The notes below the pieces were generated by a model, which saw only the letters and a program-made list of their open reading frames with translations, had not been told where the DNA came from and made no database searches. A program made the translations under genes and the position numbers. From contig JAOAQZ010000020.1 in NCBI GenBank assembly GCA_025210795.1, positions 310,001 through 374,000 of the forward strand: a stretch of 64,000 nucleotides of DNA, read 5' to 3'. The stretch is from Cohaesibacter sp. (lineage in GTDB: Bacteria > Pseudomonadota > Alphaproteobacteria > Rhizobiales > Cohaesibacteraceae). Below, piece by piece: positions 19,098 through 28,038 of this stretch (its first letter is position 1; each line of letters begins with the position of its first letter).

Positions 19098-19823
19098 ATG
19101 TCAGAAGAGCGTATACTTTCAGTAGTGGACCCCTATATGCAAGCAACCGCGAAATCACTGCAACCTTCTGAAAAAAGTACGAATGAAGGCAAGGGTGTTA
19201 TGTCAGGAGAACATAGCAGGCATAAGCAATATCCGGCGCATGGTGTTATTTTTTTTGAAGGTGACCCGGCTACTAATATCTATGAAGTAGCAGACGGATC
19301 TGTGATGCTTTATAAGCTGCTGCCCGATGGTCGCCGCCAAGTCGTAGAGATTTTGGGAGCCGGTGATCTGTTTGGGGTGCCAGCGGGTGATGTCTATGAT
19401 GTTTCGGCAGAAACCCTCACCGAAACGCTCGTTCATATGATGAGCCGCAAGGATGCCGAGAACTCGGAAGCCATGCAGGAGCATATGAAAAAATGCCTTG
19501 TCTCGCAGGTCCAGAATTTGCACGAGCATGCGGTTTTGCTCGGGCGTAAATCTGCTCACGAACGGGTCGCTTCTTTCCTGATGCGCTTTGTTCCCAGCCG
19601 AGGTGACTTTGCCTGCATCGGTCCGCAAGGGGAAGTTGACCAGTCTGTCGTCACGCTGAATATGACCCGTCAGGAGATTGCCGATTATCTGGGCCTGACG
19701 ATTGAAACGGTTAGTCGCGTCCTATCGGATATGAAGCGCCGCAAGATCATTACCATGGAAAAACAGGATCGCATCCGCGTGATGAATGTCTGTGGTCTGT
19801 GTCATTTAACAGGCAAATATTAA
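19098..19823 (+). CDS. fixK: Crp/Fnr-family regulator, FixK type
   Basis: 241-aa regulator with a cNMP-binding-like beta-roll (about 45-150: VIFFEGDPATNIYEVADGSVMLYKL, GAGDLFGVP) and a C-terminal winged helix (about 165-235). The recognition helix IADYLGLTIETVSRVLSDMKR has the E-x-x-S-R pattern of FNR/FixK proteins that read TTGAT half-sites. The N-terminus lacks the cysteine cluster of oxygen-labile FNR/FnrN, so oxygen control is more likely indirect through FixLJ. Cysteines in the tail (VCGLCHL) are unusual and could be redox sensitive. ATG 19098 follows GGGAGAG. Likely targets are the boxes before ccoN and hemN. Confidence 0.87.
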   Translation: MSEERILSVVDPYMQATAKSLQPSEKSTNEGKGVMSGEHSRHKQYPAHGVIFFEGDPATNIYEVADGSVMLYKLLPDGRRQVVEILGAGDLFGVPAGDVYDVSAETLTETLVHMMSRKDAENSEAMQEHMKKCLVSQVQNLHEHAVLLGRKSAHERVASFLMRFVPSRGDFACIGPQGEVDQSVVTLNMTRQEIADYLGLTIETVSRVLSDMKRRKIITMEKQDRIRVMNVCGLCHLTGKY

Positions 19824-19892
19824 GCCCCTGGCCAGATGCGACAGGCAAGATATCCACATGCTGGCAAGCGCTTAGGCACATAAGTGCCAGAT

Positions 19893-19920
19893 AAAAACCC
19901 GCCTTTACGCGGGTTTTCTT
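19893..19920. terminator. Bidirectional terminator between fixK and hemN
   Basis: Stem AAAACCCGC (19894-19902) / GCGGGTTTT (19909-19917), flanked by A-rich and T-rich runs, between convergent genes. A second small hairpin CTGGCA/TGCCAG lies just before it. Confidence 0.85.
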
Positions 19921-19940
19921 GTTCTGGAAAGTGTGTTTCG

Positions 19941-21293
19941 TCAGACGGCAACCGAATGGCGGCCCTTGCCTTTATGAAGATAGGCATCGAAGGCTGCTGC
20001 TGCGAGGCGCACCAAGGGGCGACCCTCATGGGTGACGCGAACAATATCGCCATCGCGCGTGACCACGCCATCTTCGATCAGTTCATCAAGATAGCTATAA
20101 GCGCTGGCACGGATTGCTTGCAGATTGACACCAAAATCTTTGGCGACGGCGGCAACATCTACTTCATAGGCAGTCATGATGGACATGATGATGCAGGCGC
20201 GAGCCCGATCATCGTCATCCATGGTAATGCCGCGAGCAATGGGCAGCTCGCCTGCCTCTACCGAGCGGACCCAACCGGCAAAGTCGGGGCTGTTCTGCAT
20301 ATAGCCCTGAGGCATTTTGCCAATGGAAGAGGCTCCCAATCCGATGAGAATCTCGGCTTCATCGGTGGTATAGCCCTGAAAATTGCGTCGCATGGAGCCT
20401 TCGCGGGCAGCAACGGCCAGTGGATCGTCCTTTTGGGCAAAATGATCAAGGCCGATTTTCTCAAAACCATACTCGGCCAGTGCTTCACAGGCATCGTCAA
20501 ACAGGGCGATGCGCTCTTCTGCATTGGGCAGTAATTCTTCCTTGATCAGGCGTTGATGCTTCTTCATCCATGGCACATGGGCATAGCCGAACAGGGCCAG
20601 ACGGGTCGGCTTGAGGCTGGCGGTCAGATCAACGGAATTGCGAATGGTCTCGCGCGTCTGATAGGGAAGACCATACATCAGATCAAGATTGATCTCCTCA
20701 ATGCCAACCGCACGAAGCGCTTCGACAGAGGATTTGACAATCTCATAGGGCTGAACCCGGCCAACGGCTTCCTGAACCTTGAGATCAAAATCCTGAACGC
20801 CAAGAGAGGTGCGGTTGATCCCGGCAAGGCGCAGGGTTTCGGCAAGCTCTGGTGTTACTGTCCGCGGATCAAGCTCGATGGCATGTTCCATACCGTCAAT
20901 GAAGTGAAAATGCTTTTTGACCGCCTCAACCACCCGCAGGAACGCATCGCGCGGCAAGATAGAAGGTGTGCCGCCGCCCCAATGGATATGGGCCACAGGC
21001 TGATTGTCGGGCAGTTTGCTGGCAACCAGCTCCACTTCCCGTACCAGCATATCGGCATAATCCTGCAGTGGCTTTTCCTTTTGTGTGATCTTGGTATAGC
21101 ACCCGCAATAATGGCACATGGACTGACAAAATGGCACATGCAGATACAGCGAGATCGGTGTGGCCGGATCAACGCTCTTGAGCCAGTCTGCATAGGTTTC
21201 GCGCCCGAACTCGGCAGAAAAATGCGGAGCTGTGGGGTAGGATGTGTAACGCGGCACAGCACGCGTTGCATATTTCAAGGTCACATTGGTCAT
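19941..21293 (-). CDS. hemN: Oxygen-independent coproporphyrinogen III dehydrogenase
   Basis: 450-aa radical SAM enzyme converting coproporphyrinogen III to protoporphyrinogen IX without oxygen. It has the HemN N-terminus PRYTSYPTAPHF, the FeS motif CQSMCHYCGC (CxxxCxxC plus the extra Cys), GGGTPS, and the HemN C-terminal domain. The start at ATG 21293 fits the family N-terminus; the frame continues 48 bp upstream through the regulatory box, so that part is not coding. It is preceded by a TTGAC-N4-GTCAA box, indicating FixK control together with the cbb3 oxidase. Convergent with fixK. Confidence 0.95.
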   Translation of the reverse strand: MTNVTLKYATRAVPRYTSYPTAPHFSAEFGRETYADWLKSVDPATPISLYLHVPFCQSMCHYCGCYTKITQKEKPLQDYADMLVREVELVASKLPDNQPVAHIHWGGGTPSILPRDAFLRVVEAVKKHFHFIDGMEHAIELDPRTVTPELAETLRLAGINRTSLGVQDFDLKVQEAVGRVQPYEIVKSSVEALRAVGIEEINLDLMYGLPYQTRETIRNSVDLTASLKPTRLALFGYAHVPWMKKHQRLIKEELLPNAEERIALFDDACEALAEYGFEKIGLDHFAQKDDPLAVAAREGSMRRNFQGYTTDEAEILIGLGASSIGKMPQGYMQNSPDFAGWVRSVEAGELPIARGITMDDDDRARACIIMSIMTAYEVDVAAVAKDFGVNLQAIRASAYSYLDELIEDGVVTRDGDIVRVTHEGRPLVRLAAAAFDAYLHKGKGRHSVAV

Positions 21294-21327
21294 GAGGCCA
21301 TTTAGCGGCGGACGGCTCAAAACAGCT

Positions 21328-21341
21328 TTGACTTCAGTCAA
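21328..21341 (-). promoter_or_regulatory. FNR/FixK box upstream of hemN
   Basis: TTGAC-TTCA-GTCAA is a perfect 5-bp inverted repeat with 4-bp spacer, a close match to TTGAT-N4-ATCAA. Its centre (21334.5) is exactly 41.5 bp before the A of the hemN ATG at 21293. Confidence 0.85.
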
Positions 21342-21417
21342 ACCTTACCGAATTGTCATTTCCGGCCCGCTCGGATTTTCGCTCAAAGGCGGCAATCCGC
21401 TTGCTGCAAAGGCCTAA

Positions 21418-22623
21418 TTATTGCGACTGAGGGAGAATGGCCTGCGTGGTGCGGGTTAATAGGCGCAAGGGAATGGCTGCTGTATTGGCAACGCTGGAGC
21501 CAATCGTATCCCGCTTCACATTCTCATCCCATTCCTGCAATGTGGTGGTGTTACGAAGACCCTTGAGCAGGTTCACAAGGGAGGGGGAGGTCGCAACGGT
21601 AAAGTGATTGAGGCTATCCCCGCCGTCAAAATCGCTGACATCAAGAACATCGACACCGGAATGTTTGATCTTTCTGAGATCAAGATTGTTGCCGACACGC
21701 TCATCACGGCCTGTCAAAAAGCCGGAAATCTCAAGCGCTTCATCTTTCTTTGAGGCAAAGATCATAAAGGGCTTGGGGAGAGGATCAATTTGCTCAAGCT
21801 GGGTGTTAAAGACATCAATATCCAGATCAGGCGAGAGCAGGATCACCCCATTGACCTTGGCAAGGATCTGCTTTTGGCCCGAGAGATGAATTTGCCGCAA
21901 ACTCTCCATCAATAGCTGCGAGCCAAGGGAATGAGCGGCAAGGGTGATTTGCCCGACATCAGCTTTGGAAATCTCGCGGATGACCTCCACCAAGGCATCC
22001 CGAGAGATAATAACGCTATCCCGGTCATAGACATAAAGGCCTGCTTTGCCGGCACTTGGCCAAGAGAACAAGACCATGGGGTTTTTCATGTCATAGTCGT
22101 TGCGGATCTGGGCGACCCGATACAATCCTTCAGCAAAATTGGTGTTATAGCCGTGGATATAGAGAATGACTTCGCGCTTTGTACCGGATTTCTGTGCCTC
22201 AGGGCTTGCCATATGGCTGGCCATGGCTTGCGATAACGACTGACGAAAGGCGCTTGGCGCTGGAAGAGAACGGCTTGAAACAGTGGTGAAATGGCGGGCC
22301 GGATTGGCCTTGCCCGATGGCCATTCGATCTGTCCAACCTTGTGATTGGGCGGAATGCTTATGGTGTAATTGGCATAGCTGACATCTGCTGCCCGCTCAG
22401 GGCCAAAGGTCAGGCCCGTCCCTTCCTTGTCGATCTGCCGGTTGGTTGCCACAAAAACAGATTGCAGGCTAACCGCTTCATCCGTACTGGTCTCGCTATA
22501 GCCAAGGCTCCCGCGAGAGGCGCAGCCAGAGACAACAAGGCAAAGAAGTACAAGCGCAAGAAGCAGCTTGATCGCCAAGGGTGATTGGCAAAACCGATCT
22601 GAAGCTGCAAGGGAAATGGGCAT
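21418..22623 (-). CDS. Alpha/beta hydrolase lipoprotein (DUF900-type)
   Basis: About 401 aa. The N-terminus has a hydrophobic segment IKLLLALVLLCLVV followed by SGC, a lipobox, so it is probably a lipoprotein. The body matches the DUF900 esterase family: VFVATNRQ near the start, oxyanion region VILYIHGYNTNFAEGLYR, nucleophile elbow LAAHSLGS, and a late HFTVATSP with the likely catalytic His. The start is uncertain: ATG 22623 gives a normal signal peptide, but the frame is open a further 63 bp and neither start has a strong ribosome site. Substrate unknown. It stands alone, with the GFA-fold gene further upstream on the same strand. Confidence 0.78.
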   Translation of the reverse strand: MPISLAASDRFCQSPLAIKLLLALVLLCLVVSGCASRGSLGYSETSTDEAVSLQSVFVATNRQIDKEGTGLTFGPERAADVSYANYTISIPPNHKVGQIEWPSGKANPARHFTTVSSRSLPAPSAFRQSLSQAMASHMASPEAQKSGTKREVILYIHGYNTNFAEGLYRVAQIRNDYDMKNPMVLFSWPSAGKAGLYVYDRDSVIISRDALVEVIREISKADVGQITLAAHSLGSQLLMESLRQIHLSGQKQILAKVNGVILLSPDLDIDVFNTQLEQIDPLPKPFMIFASKKDEALEISGFLTGRDERVGNNLDLRKIKHSGVDVLDVSDFDGGDSLNHFTVATSPSLVNLLKGLRNTTTLQEWDENVKRDTIGSSVANTAAIPLRLLTRTTQAILPQSQ

Positions 22624-22851
22624 GAGTGTAATCACAAGGGCAATATGGCCAGCGGGCGTGGAACCCGCTGAAAGAGTAAGGCGCAAAGTCTAGAGGCAAG
22701 ATATTGCCCACAAGTATCAAAACTGCAAGCCCTAATCGAAAATGGCAAAAATCGACAAAAGTCCACAGCAAACCCACAGAAAGAATGCGGTATCAAGCGT
22801 GTCTATAAAGAGATTGGGGCCGCAAAGAGGCAATCTTGCCAAGGCTTTCTT

Positions 22852-23253
22852 TTAGGTTTGAGTTCCCGGCAATGTGGGAAGGGTATCAAGCCATGGCATG
22901 GCCGAGCGCAAGAATTTCTGGTGTTTGGGCGCAAGCTGCGCCTTTTCAGCCAGAACGCCAACCCGCAAGCTATAAAGCTTTGGCCCATCGCCTTCGCTTG
23001 TCGCATAAAGCGCAGAGCCACAGGTGCCGCAAAATCCTTGCTCCCGGCGGGCACCGGACAGCCCGATTTTAACGTAGGTTTTTGGCGTTTCGCCGCTAAA
23101 GACAAGATCGGTGCTGCTGGCAGGAACAACGGTGCGAAAGCTTGTGCCGGAAAGTTTCTGGCAATCCTCACAATGGCAAACCAGCACCTCGTCTGGATTG
23201 ATCTTGGCTGTGAAAGACACAGCGCCGCAATGGCATTGTCCGTGAACCTGCAT
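22852..23253 (-). CDS. GFA-family zinc protein (CENP-V/GFA domain)
   Basis: 133-aa protein of the GFA superfamily. It has the zinc-binding cysteines in the order CHCG (residues about 7-10), CHCEDCQ (about 26-32) and FCGTCGSAL (about 74-82). The best-known member is S-(hydroxymethyl)glutathione synthase (Gfa), but most short standalone homologues have no proven activity. Length is normal. It lies between the SMR exporter and the hydrolase on the same strand with its own gaps, so operon structure is unclear. Confidence 0.85.
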   Translation of the reverse strand: MQVHGQCHCGAVSFTAKINPDEVLVCHCEDCQKLSGTSFRTVVPASSTDLVFSGETPKTYVKIGLSGARREQGFCGTCGSALYATSEGDGPKLYSLRVGVLAEKAQLAPKHQKFLRSAMPWLDTLPTLPGTQT

Positions 23254-23321
23254 AATAGCCCCCTGGTTGTGAGGTTGGTTGGAAAGAAATGAGCCGCACT
23301 TACGGGTTTTTGACTCTGGTC

Positions 23322-23651
23322 TTAATGCCCGATTGTCTTTGAAAAGACATTGATGACAATAACCCCGGCCAAAATAAGACCAAGCCCGAGAAGGGCGGCG
23401 GCATCAAGATGCTGACCAAACAAGACATAGCCAATGGATGAGATCAGAACAATGCCCGCTCCTGACCAGATAGCATAGGCCACCCCGACCGGAATGGTTT
23501 TAAGCGCCAGTGACAGCAGAAAAAAGGAGATGCCGAAAGCGATAAGGCTAAAGAGGGTCGGAAACAGCTTGGTAAAGCCTTGCGAGACATTCAGTGAAGA
23601 GGTGCCGATGACTTCAAAGACGATAGCAGCGCCAAGATAAAGCCAGTTCAT
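23322..23651 (-). CDS. SMR-family multidrug/guanidinium exporter
   Basis: 109-aa membrane protein with four helices. The essential acidic residue Glu13 lies in GAAIVFEVIGTSSL, equivalent to EmrE Glu14. WSGAGIVLISSIGYVLFGQ in helix 3 fits the family. ATG 23651 is chosen because GGAGAGG sits 3 bp upstream, giving the usual SMR length; another ATG lies 12 bp earlier. SMR proteins act as dual-topology homodimers exporting cations; whether this one is a quaternary-ammonium exporter or a guanidinium exporter is not decided by what I can see. Confidence 0.9.
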   Translation of the reverse strand: MNWLYLGAAIVFEVIGTSSLNVSQGFTKLFPTLFSLIAFGISFFLLSLALKTIPVGVAYAIWSGAGIVLISSIGYVLFGQHLDAAALLGLGLILAGVIVINVFSKTIGH

Positions 23652-23880
23652 AGGCCTCTCCATTTCCGTACAATATCAGACTCCAGATGATCAGAGCCCG
23701 GATTATCAGAACCAAATAACAAATCATAAAGGGCAAGGATCTCTCCTGAAGTCTTAGACGAGGAGAAGAGACCTGTCGAGACTATGCAGAAACTCTGAAA
23801 TTAAAGCCTATGAGAATTCTTGGCTTGATGTGGAGCTTGGATCATGCGAAAAGTAGGCTGTATACAATTTTGCATACGCC

Positions 23881-24015
23881 TCATGTCTCTGCTTCCAGCC
23901 GCTGCCTTAAAGCCCCCACCCAAAAAAATCCAGCGCTGAGAAGGCTCGCCCAAGCCCAAATGCCCAGACCGATCAGTGCGGCCATGGCATAGCTCGCTTG
24001 CGTTAAGAAGCCCAT
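23881..24015 (-). CDS. Small membrane protein, CcmD-like (44 aa)
   Basis: A 45-codon frame encodes a single membrane helix (ASYAMAALIGLGIWAWASLL, about residues 7-26), followed by a basic, Leu-rich tail GALRQRLEAET. This pattern (Tyr-Ala at the helix start, Trp at its end, then LRxxLEA) resembles CcmD, the small subunit of the CcmABC heme exporter, which is about 40-60 aa. The window shows no ccmABC or ccmE-H next to it, so the assignment is tentative. The ribosome site is weak. It lies between divergent SMR and AbrB-family genes. An unrelated small membrane protein is the alternative. Confidence 0.5.
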   Translation of the reverse strand: MGFLTQASYAMAALIGLGIWAWASLLSAGFFWVGALRQRLEAET

Positions 24016-24071
24016 GGGATGCCACGCCTGAGAGGTGTACGGACTTTAACTGACCAGAAAGAAGGATCGCC

Positions 24072-25103
24072 TTGCTCAGACTAGCCGAAACATTGCTCTA
24101 TGCAGTCATCGGAGGGTGGATCGCCGCCCGTTTGTCCCTGCCAGCCGGATGGTTGATGGGGGCGCTGATTGGCACCATGGCAATGGCTCTGATGGGACGG
24201 TCGCTTCTTGTGCCAGCCAAAGTGCGCGATGCTGCCTTTATCGCCGTGGGCATTGTTCTGGGCTCCGGCATTACGCCTCAAGCGCTTTCTGCCATGCAGA
24301 CATGGCCAGCTTCGATTGCCATTTTGGTGGTCATCGTTCTGGCAATCACCAGCGCATCCTATTGGGTCTTGCGGCTTTTGGGGCAGTGGGACCATTCAAC
24401 CGCTCTCTTTGCTTCGCTGCCCGGTGCTCTGGCCTATGTTATGGTGATTGCGGAGCAATCTAAGGCTGATATCCCAAAAGTTGCCATCGCGCAGGCCCTG
24501 CGTGTGGTCATTCTGGTGGCCATTTTGCCCATCTTCTTTGGGGGAGGGGAGAGTGCAGCGGGCCACAGCCTTGATAATGCCATAGCGCCCTTGGGCCTGC
24601 TTCCCCTTTTGGGCTTGGTGCTGCTCACTGTCGTGGTAGGGCTTATTGCCAATGCCCTTGCCCTGCCTGCCGCGTTGTTATTGGCGGGGATGATGGTCGC
24701 GGGTATTGCTTACGCAAGCGGTATGCTCGCCGCGCCCTTGCCCCAGTGGTTTCAGGTCCCCGGCTTCATTGTCATTGGGGCTGTGATCGGCGCACGGTTT
24801 TCAGCACTTCCCTTTGCCATGCTGCGCCAGATGCTGGGGCTTTCACTTCTCGCCTTTGGCTCAAGCGCCCTCATCGCTGGGATCGGGGCATTTCTATGTG
24901 CGCTATGGTTGGACTTGCCCTTTGGGCAGGTTTTTCTTGCCTATGCTCCCGGCGGCTTTGAAACCATGGTGCTTATGGCCTTCCTTCTGGATATGAACCC
25001 AGCCTATGTCGCAGGTCACCATCTGGTGCGTTATGTGGGCTTGATTATTCTGGCGCCAATTGTAACGCGAAGGCTTACACGCTCTGATTCTGCCCGGAAA
25101 TGA
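24072..25103 (+). CDS. AbrB-family membrane protein
   Basis: 343-aa integral membrane protein with about 9-10 helices and a two-fold repeated GWLMGALIGTMAM / LPAALLLAGMMVAG pattern, typical of the AbrB/DUF family sometimes misannotated as ammonia monooxygenase. The C-terminal half carries LAYAPGGFETMVLMAFLLDMNPAYVAGHHLVRY, the most conserved signature of this family. The start is TTG 24072, supported by GAAGGAT about 6 bp upstream; an ATG is found only 27 codons later. Transport substrate unknown. No operon partner is evident; the cco regulatory region follows. Confidence 0.82.
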   Translation: MLRLAETLLYAVIGGWIAARLSLPAGWLMGALIGTMAMALMGRSLLVPAKVRDAAFIAVGIVLGSGITPQALSAMQTWPASIAILVVIVLAITSASYWVLRLLGQWDHSTALFASLPGALAYVMVIAEQSKADIPKVAIAQALRVVILVAILPIFFGGGESAAGHSLDNAIAPLGLLPLLGLVLLTVVVGLIANALALPAALLLAGMMVAGIAYASGMLAAPLPQWFQVPGFIVIGAVIGARFSALPFAMLRQMLGLSLLAFGSSALIAGIGAFLCALWLDLPFGQVFLAYAPGGFETMVLMAFLLDMNPAYVAGHHLVRYVGLIILAPIVTRRLTRSDSARK

Positions 25104-25319
25104 GGATTTAATGAATCTGGCCGTTATCAAGGCGAGCTTTGCCTAACTTCGCAATTTTGCAACAAAAGACTATGAGTCTTTGGGTGAGGTGTACCTAGAA
25201 AATGCATTTTATATGCATATTTTTTTCTGCCGCCTTTATGCCTAATTCTTGCCCGAATTTTAACCAGTATACCTGATTAAGGTGATGAAAGTCATACTCT
25301 TTTTGGAAGGTAGGTCCTA

Positions 25320-25333
25320 TTGACGGCCATCAA
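25320..25333 (+). promoter_or_regulatory. FNR/FixK box, distal, upstream of ccoN
   Basis: TTGAC-GGCC-ATCAA, one base from the TTGAT-N4-ATCAA consensus. Centre is 61 bp upstream of the proximal box. Confidence 0.7.
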
Positions 25334-25380
25334 GAGTGTGACTACGAGTCGCACCTTTGAGGCGTCTCTCCCTCTTCACG

Positions 25381-25394
25381 TTGATATGAGTCAA
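25381..25394 (+). promoter_or_regulatory. FNR/FixK box, proximal, upstream of ccoN
   Basis: TTGAT-ATGA-GTCAA, a consensus-class FixK site 77 bp before the ccoN start codon. Confidence 0.85.
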
Positions 25395-25470
25395 AGCGTA
25401 TGAACGGGCAGAACCATAGGGTTCGTTGACCCTTGTTGGGGGAAGTGTGTTCCTAGATGGGACTGAAAGA

Positions 25471-27102
25471 ATGACTCACGCAACTAAAAGACTCTCTGTA
25501 GAAGAAGGCCTGTTTGCAGTTTTCCTGACTGCCCTTGCTTTCGTTTGCCTCGCTATCGCTGCAAAGGCGGTTGATGGTGTTATGGCATTTCACGCAACCG
25601 TCGGGCTGATCTTCTCAGCGCTCGGCGTGTTCCTTATTTTTAACGCCTATTTCAAGCGCCCTGCTGACGTTGATGAAAGTGGCTACAATCTCGGCCCGAT
25701 CAAATTCGCATCCATTGCGGCTTTGTTCTGGGGGATTGCAGGCTTCATCGTCGGTGATTTGATTGCCTGGCAATTGACATTCCCGGTGCTGAACTTTGAC
25801 CTTGAATGGACCAGTTTCGGTCGTCTGCGTCCACTGCATACATCTGCGGTGATTTTCGCATTCGGTGGTAACGTCCTGCTGGCAACCTCTTTCTATGTGG
25901 TGCAGCGGACCTGCCATGCACGCCTTCCAGGCCGTGTGTCTCCGTGGTTCGTTATTCTGGGCTATAACGCATTCATCGTGATTGCCGGTACAGGTTATCT
26001 CTTCGGTGCGACCCAGGGTAAAGAATATGCTGAGCCGGAATGGTATGCTGACTTGTGGCTGACCATTGTTTGGGTGGCTTACCTGCTGGTCTTCCTGGCA
26101 ACCTTGTGGAAGCGTAAAGAGCCGCACATCTATGTGGCTAACTGGTTCTACCTTGCCTTCATCGTCACCATTGCAATGCTGCATCTTGGCAACAACATCT
26201 CCATCCCTGTATCCGTTTTCGGCATCAAGTCCTACCAGCTCTTCTCTGGTGTGCAGGATGCGATGGTTCAGTGGTGGTACGGCCATAACGCGGTGGGCTT
26301 CTTCCTCACTGCCGGCTTCCTTGCCATTATGTATTACTTCATCCCTAAGCGCGCAGACCGTCCGGTTTATTCCTATCGTCTGTCCATCGTGCACTTCTGG
26401 GCGTTGATCTTCCTGTATATCTGGGCTGGTCCTCACCATCTGCACTATACCGCGCTTCCTGATTGGGCTCAGACACTGGGCATGACCTTCTCTGTCATCC
26501 TTTGGATGCCTTCATGGGGCGGCATGATCAACGGCCTGATGACCCTGTCTGGTGCATGGGACAAGCTGCGTACTGACCCTGTTCTGCGTATGATGGTGGT
26601 TTCTGTTGCTTTCTACGGTATGTCGACCTTCGAAGGTCCTTTGATGTCCGTTAAAGCCGTGAACTCCCTGTCACACTATACTGACTGGACCATTGGCCAC
26701 GTGCATTCCGGTGCTCTTGGTTGGGTTGGCTACATTTCCTTCGGTGCTATCTACTGCCTCGTTCCGTGGCTGTGGAACCGTAAGAAACTGTATTCCGATC
26801 GTCTGGTTGAGTGGCACTTCTGGGTCTCTACCCTGGGTATCGTTCTCTACATCACATCCATGTGGGTATCCGGTATCATGCAGGGCCTGATGTGGCGCGC
26901 TTATGACAAGCTCGGCTTCCTTGAATATTCCTTCATCGAATCTGTCGAAGCTATGCATCCGTTCTATATGATCCGTGCAATCGGTGGACTTATGTTCGTC
27001 GCTGGCGCTCTGATCATGGCCTATAACATCTGGATGACCATTAAAGTTGGCGAGAAAGCAGAAGTAGACGCTGCTGATCCTGCTTTGGTCCCTGCAGAAT
27101 AA
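25471..27102 (+). CDS. ccoN: cbb3-type cytochrome c oxidase subunit I (CcoN)
   Basis: 543-aa catalytic subunit of the high-affinity cbb3 oxidase, with about 12 membrane helices in the inner membrane. Heme and CuB ligands are recognisable: [13 protein letters not shown] near residue 125 (low-spin heme His), [22 protein letters not shown] (CuB His), GPHHLHY (the His pair) and the late [18 protein letters not shown] 25471 gives the normal N-terminus; the frame extends 45 bp upstream. It is the first gene of ccoNOQP with 11 bp to ccoO. Two FixK boxes upstream imply induction under low oxygen. Confidence 0.97.
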   Translation: MTHATKRLSVEEGLFAVFLTALAFVCLAIAAKAVDGVMAFHATVGLIFSALGVFLIFNAYFKRPADVDESGYNLGPIKFASIAALFWGIAGFIVGDLIAWQLTFPVLNFDLEWTSFGRLRPLHTSAVIFAFGGNVLLATSFYVVQRTCHARLPGRVSPWFVILGYNAFIVIAGTGYLFGATQGKEYAEPEWYADLWLTIVWVAYLLVFLATLWKRKEPHIYVANWFYLAFIVTIAMLHLGNNISIPVSVFGIKSYQLFSGVQDAMVQWWYGHNAVGFFLTAGFLAIMYYFIPKRADRPVYSYRLSIVHFWALIFLYIWAGPHHLHYTALPDWAQTLGMTFSVILWMPSWGGMINGLMTLSGAWDKLRTDPVLRMMVVSVAFYGMSTFEGPLMSVKAVNSLSHYTDWTIGHVHSGALGWVGYISFGAIYCLVPWLWNRKKLYSDRLVEWHFWVSTLGIVLYITSMWVSGIMQGLMWRAYDKLGFLEYSFIESVEAMHPFYMIRAIGGLMFVAGALIMAYNIWMTIKVGEKAEVDAADPALVPAE

Positions 27103-27113
27103 GGAACGGCAAA

Positions 27114-27872
27114 ATGTCATTGTTTAATAAACACGCTGTTCTTGAGCGGAACTCCATCCTTCTGGTTGTCGGTATTCTTATCGTCATCGCCATTGGTGGT
27201 CTTGTTGAGATCGTTCCGCTCTTCTATCTCAAGAGCACTATCGAGAAGGTGCAGGGCATGCGTCCTTACACCCCGCTCGAACTCGCCGGTCGTAACATTT
27301 ACATCCGTGAAGGCTGCTATCTGTGTCACTCACAGATGATCCGCCCAATGCGCGATGAGATCGAACGTTACGGTCACTATTCTCTGGCCGCTGAGTCCAT
27401 GTATGACCACCCATTCCAGTGGGGGTCTAAACGGACTGGTCCGGATCTTGCTCGTGTCGGCAACAAATTCTCCGATCTGTGGCACGTCAATCACCTGATT
27501 GATCCACGTTCCGTAGTTCCAGAATCTGTAATGCCTGGCTATCCATTCCTTGCAAAAGCTGAGCTGAAGGTTGCAGACATTTCTGCTGACCTGACGATCA
27601 ACCGCATGGTTGGTGTGCCTTACACCGATGAGCAGATCGCCAATGCCCAAGCCGACTTGATGGCTCAGGCAAATCCTGATGACGACAATGTGGATGATTT
27701 CCTTGAGCGCTATAAGGTAGCTTATGGTGACACCGAAAGATTCCCGGTTGTGCGTGATTATGATGGCAATCCGGACAAAGTGACTGAAATGGACGCTTTG
27801 GTTGCCTACCTGCAAATGCTGGGCACCTTGGTTGACTTTTCAATCTATGACGACAAAGCGGACCTTCGCTAA
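27114..27872 (+). CDS. ccoO: cbb3 oxidase subunit II, monoheme cytochrome c (CcoO)
   Basis: 252-aa membrane-anchored cytochrome c. An N-terminal helix (about 14-38) serves as anchor; the heme c site is CYLCH at residues 68-72, and later methionines (for example in SVMPGYPFL) supply the axial ligand. It transfers electrons from CcoP to CcoN. Second gene of ccoNOQP; length is normal for the family. Confidence 0.97.
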   Translation: MSLFNKHAVLERNSILLVVGILIVIAIGGLVEIVPLFYLKSTIEKVQGMRPYTPLELAGRNIYIREGCYLCHSQMIRPMRDEIERYGHYSLAAESMYDHPFQWGSKRTGPDLARVGNKFSDLWHVNHLIDPRSVVPESVMPGYPFLAKAELKVADISADLTINRMVGVPYTDEQIANAQADLMAQANPDDDNVDDFLERYKVAYGDTERFPVVRDYDGNPDKVTEMDALVAYLQMLGTLVDFSIYDDKADLR

Positions 27873-27883
27873 GGAGTGAGCTC

Positions 27884-28036
27884 ATGTCGACCTATGAAAC
27901 TTTAGCTAACTTCGCGCAGACATGGGGTTTGCTGTATTTCGTACTGATCTTTGCTGGCGTGCTGGTTTACGCACTATGGCCGTCCAACAAGGGCAAGTTC
28001 GATGAGGCATCTTACATGCCGCTGCGGGAGGACTGA
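27884..28036 (+). CDS. ccoQ: cbb3 oxidase small subunit (CcoQ/FixQ)
   Basis: 50-aa single-helix protein: TWGLLYFVLIFAGVLVYALW spans the membrane (about 13-32), followed by a charged tail with the family motif PSNKGKFDEAS. It is preceded by AAGGAGTGAG and sits between ccoO (11-bp gap) and ccoP (2-bp gap). CcoQ stabilises the oxidase complex in known systems. Confidence 0.93.
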   Translation: MSTYETLANFAQTWGLLYFVLIFAGVLVYALWPSNKGKFDEASYMPLRED

Positions 28037-28038
28037 GA

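Larger units (their letters stand above)
25104..25470 (+). promoter_or_regulatory. cco regulatory region
   Basis: 367 bp without a gene. Holds two FNR/FixK boxes (25320-25333 and 25381-25394). With the downstream box at -41.5, transcription would start near 25429, giving a leader of about 42 nt before ccoN. Confidence 0.7.
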
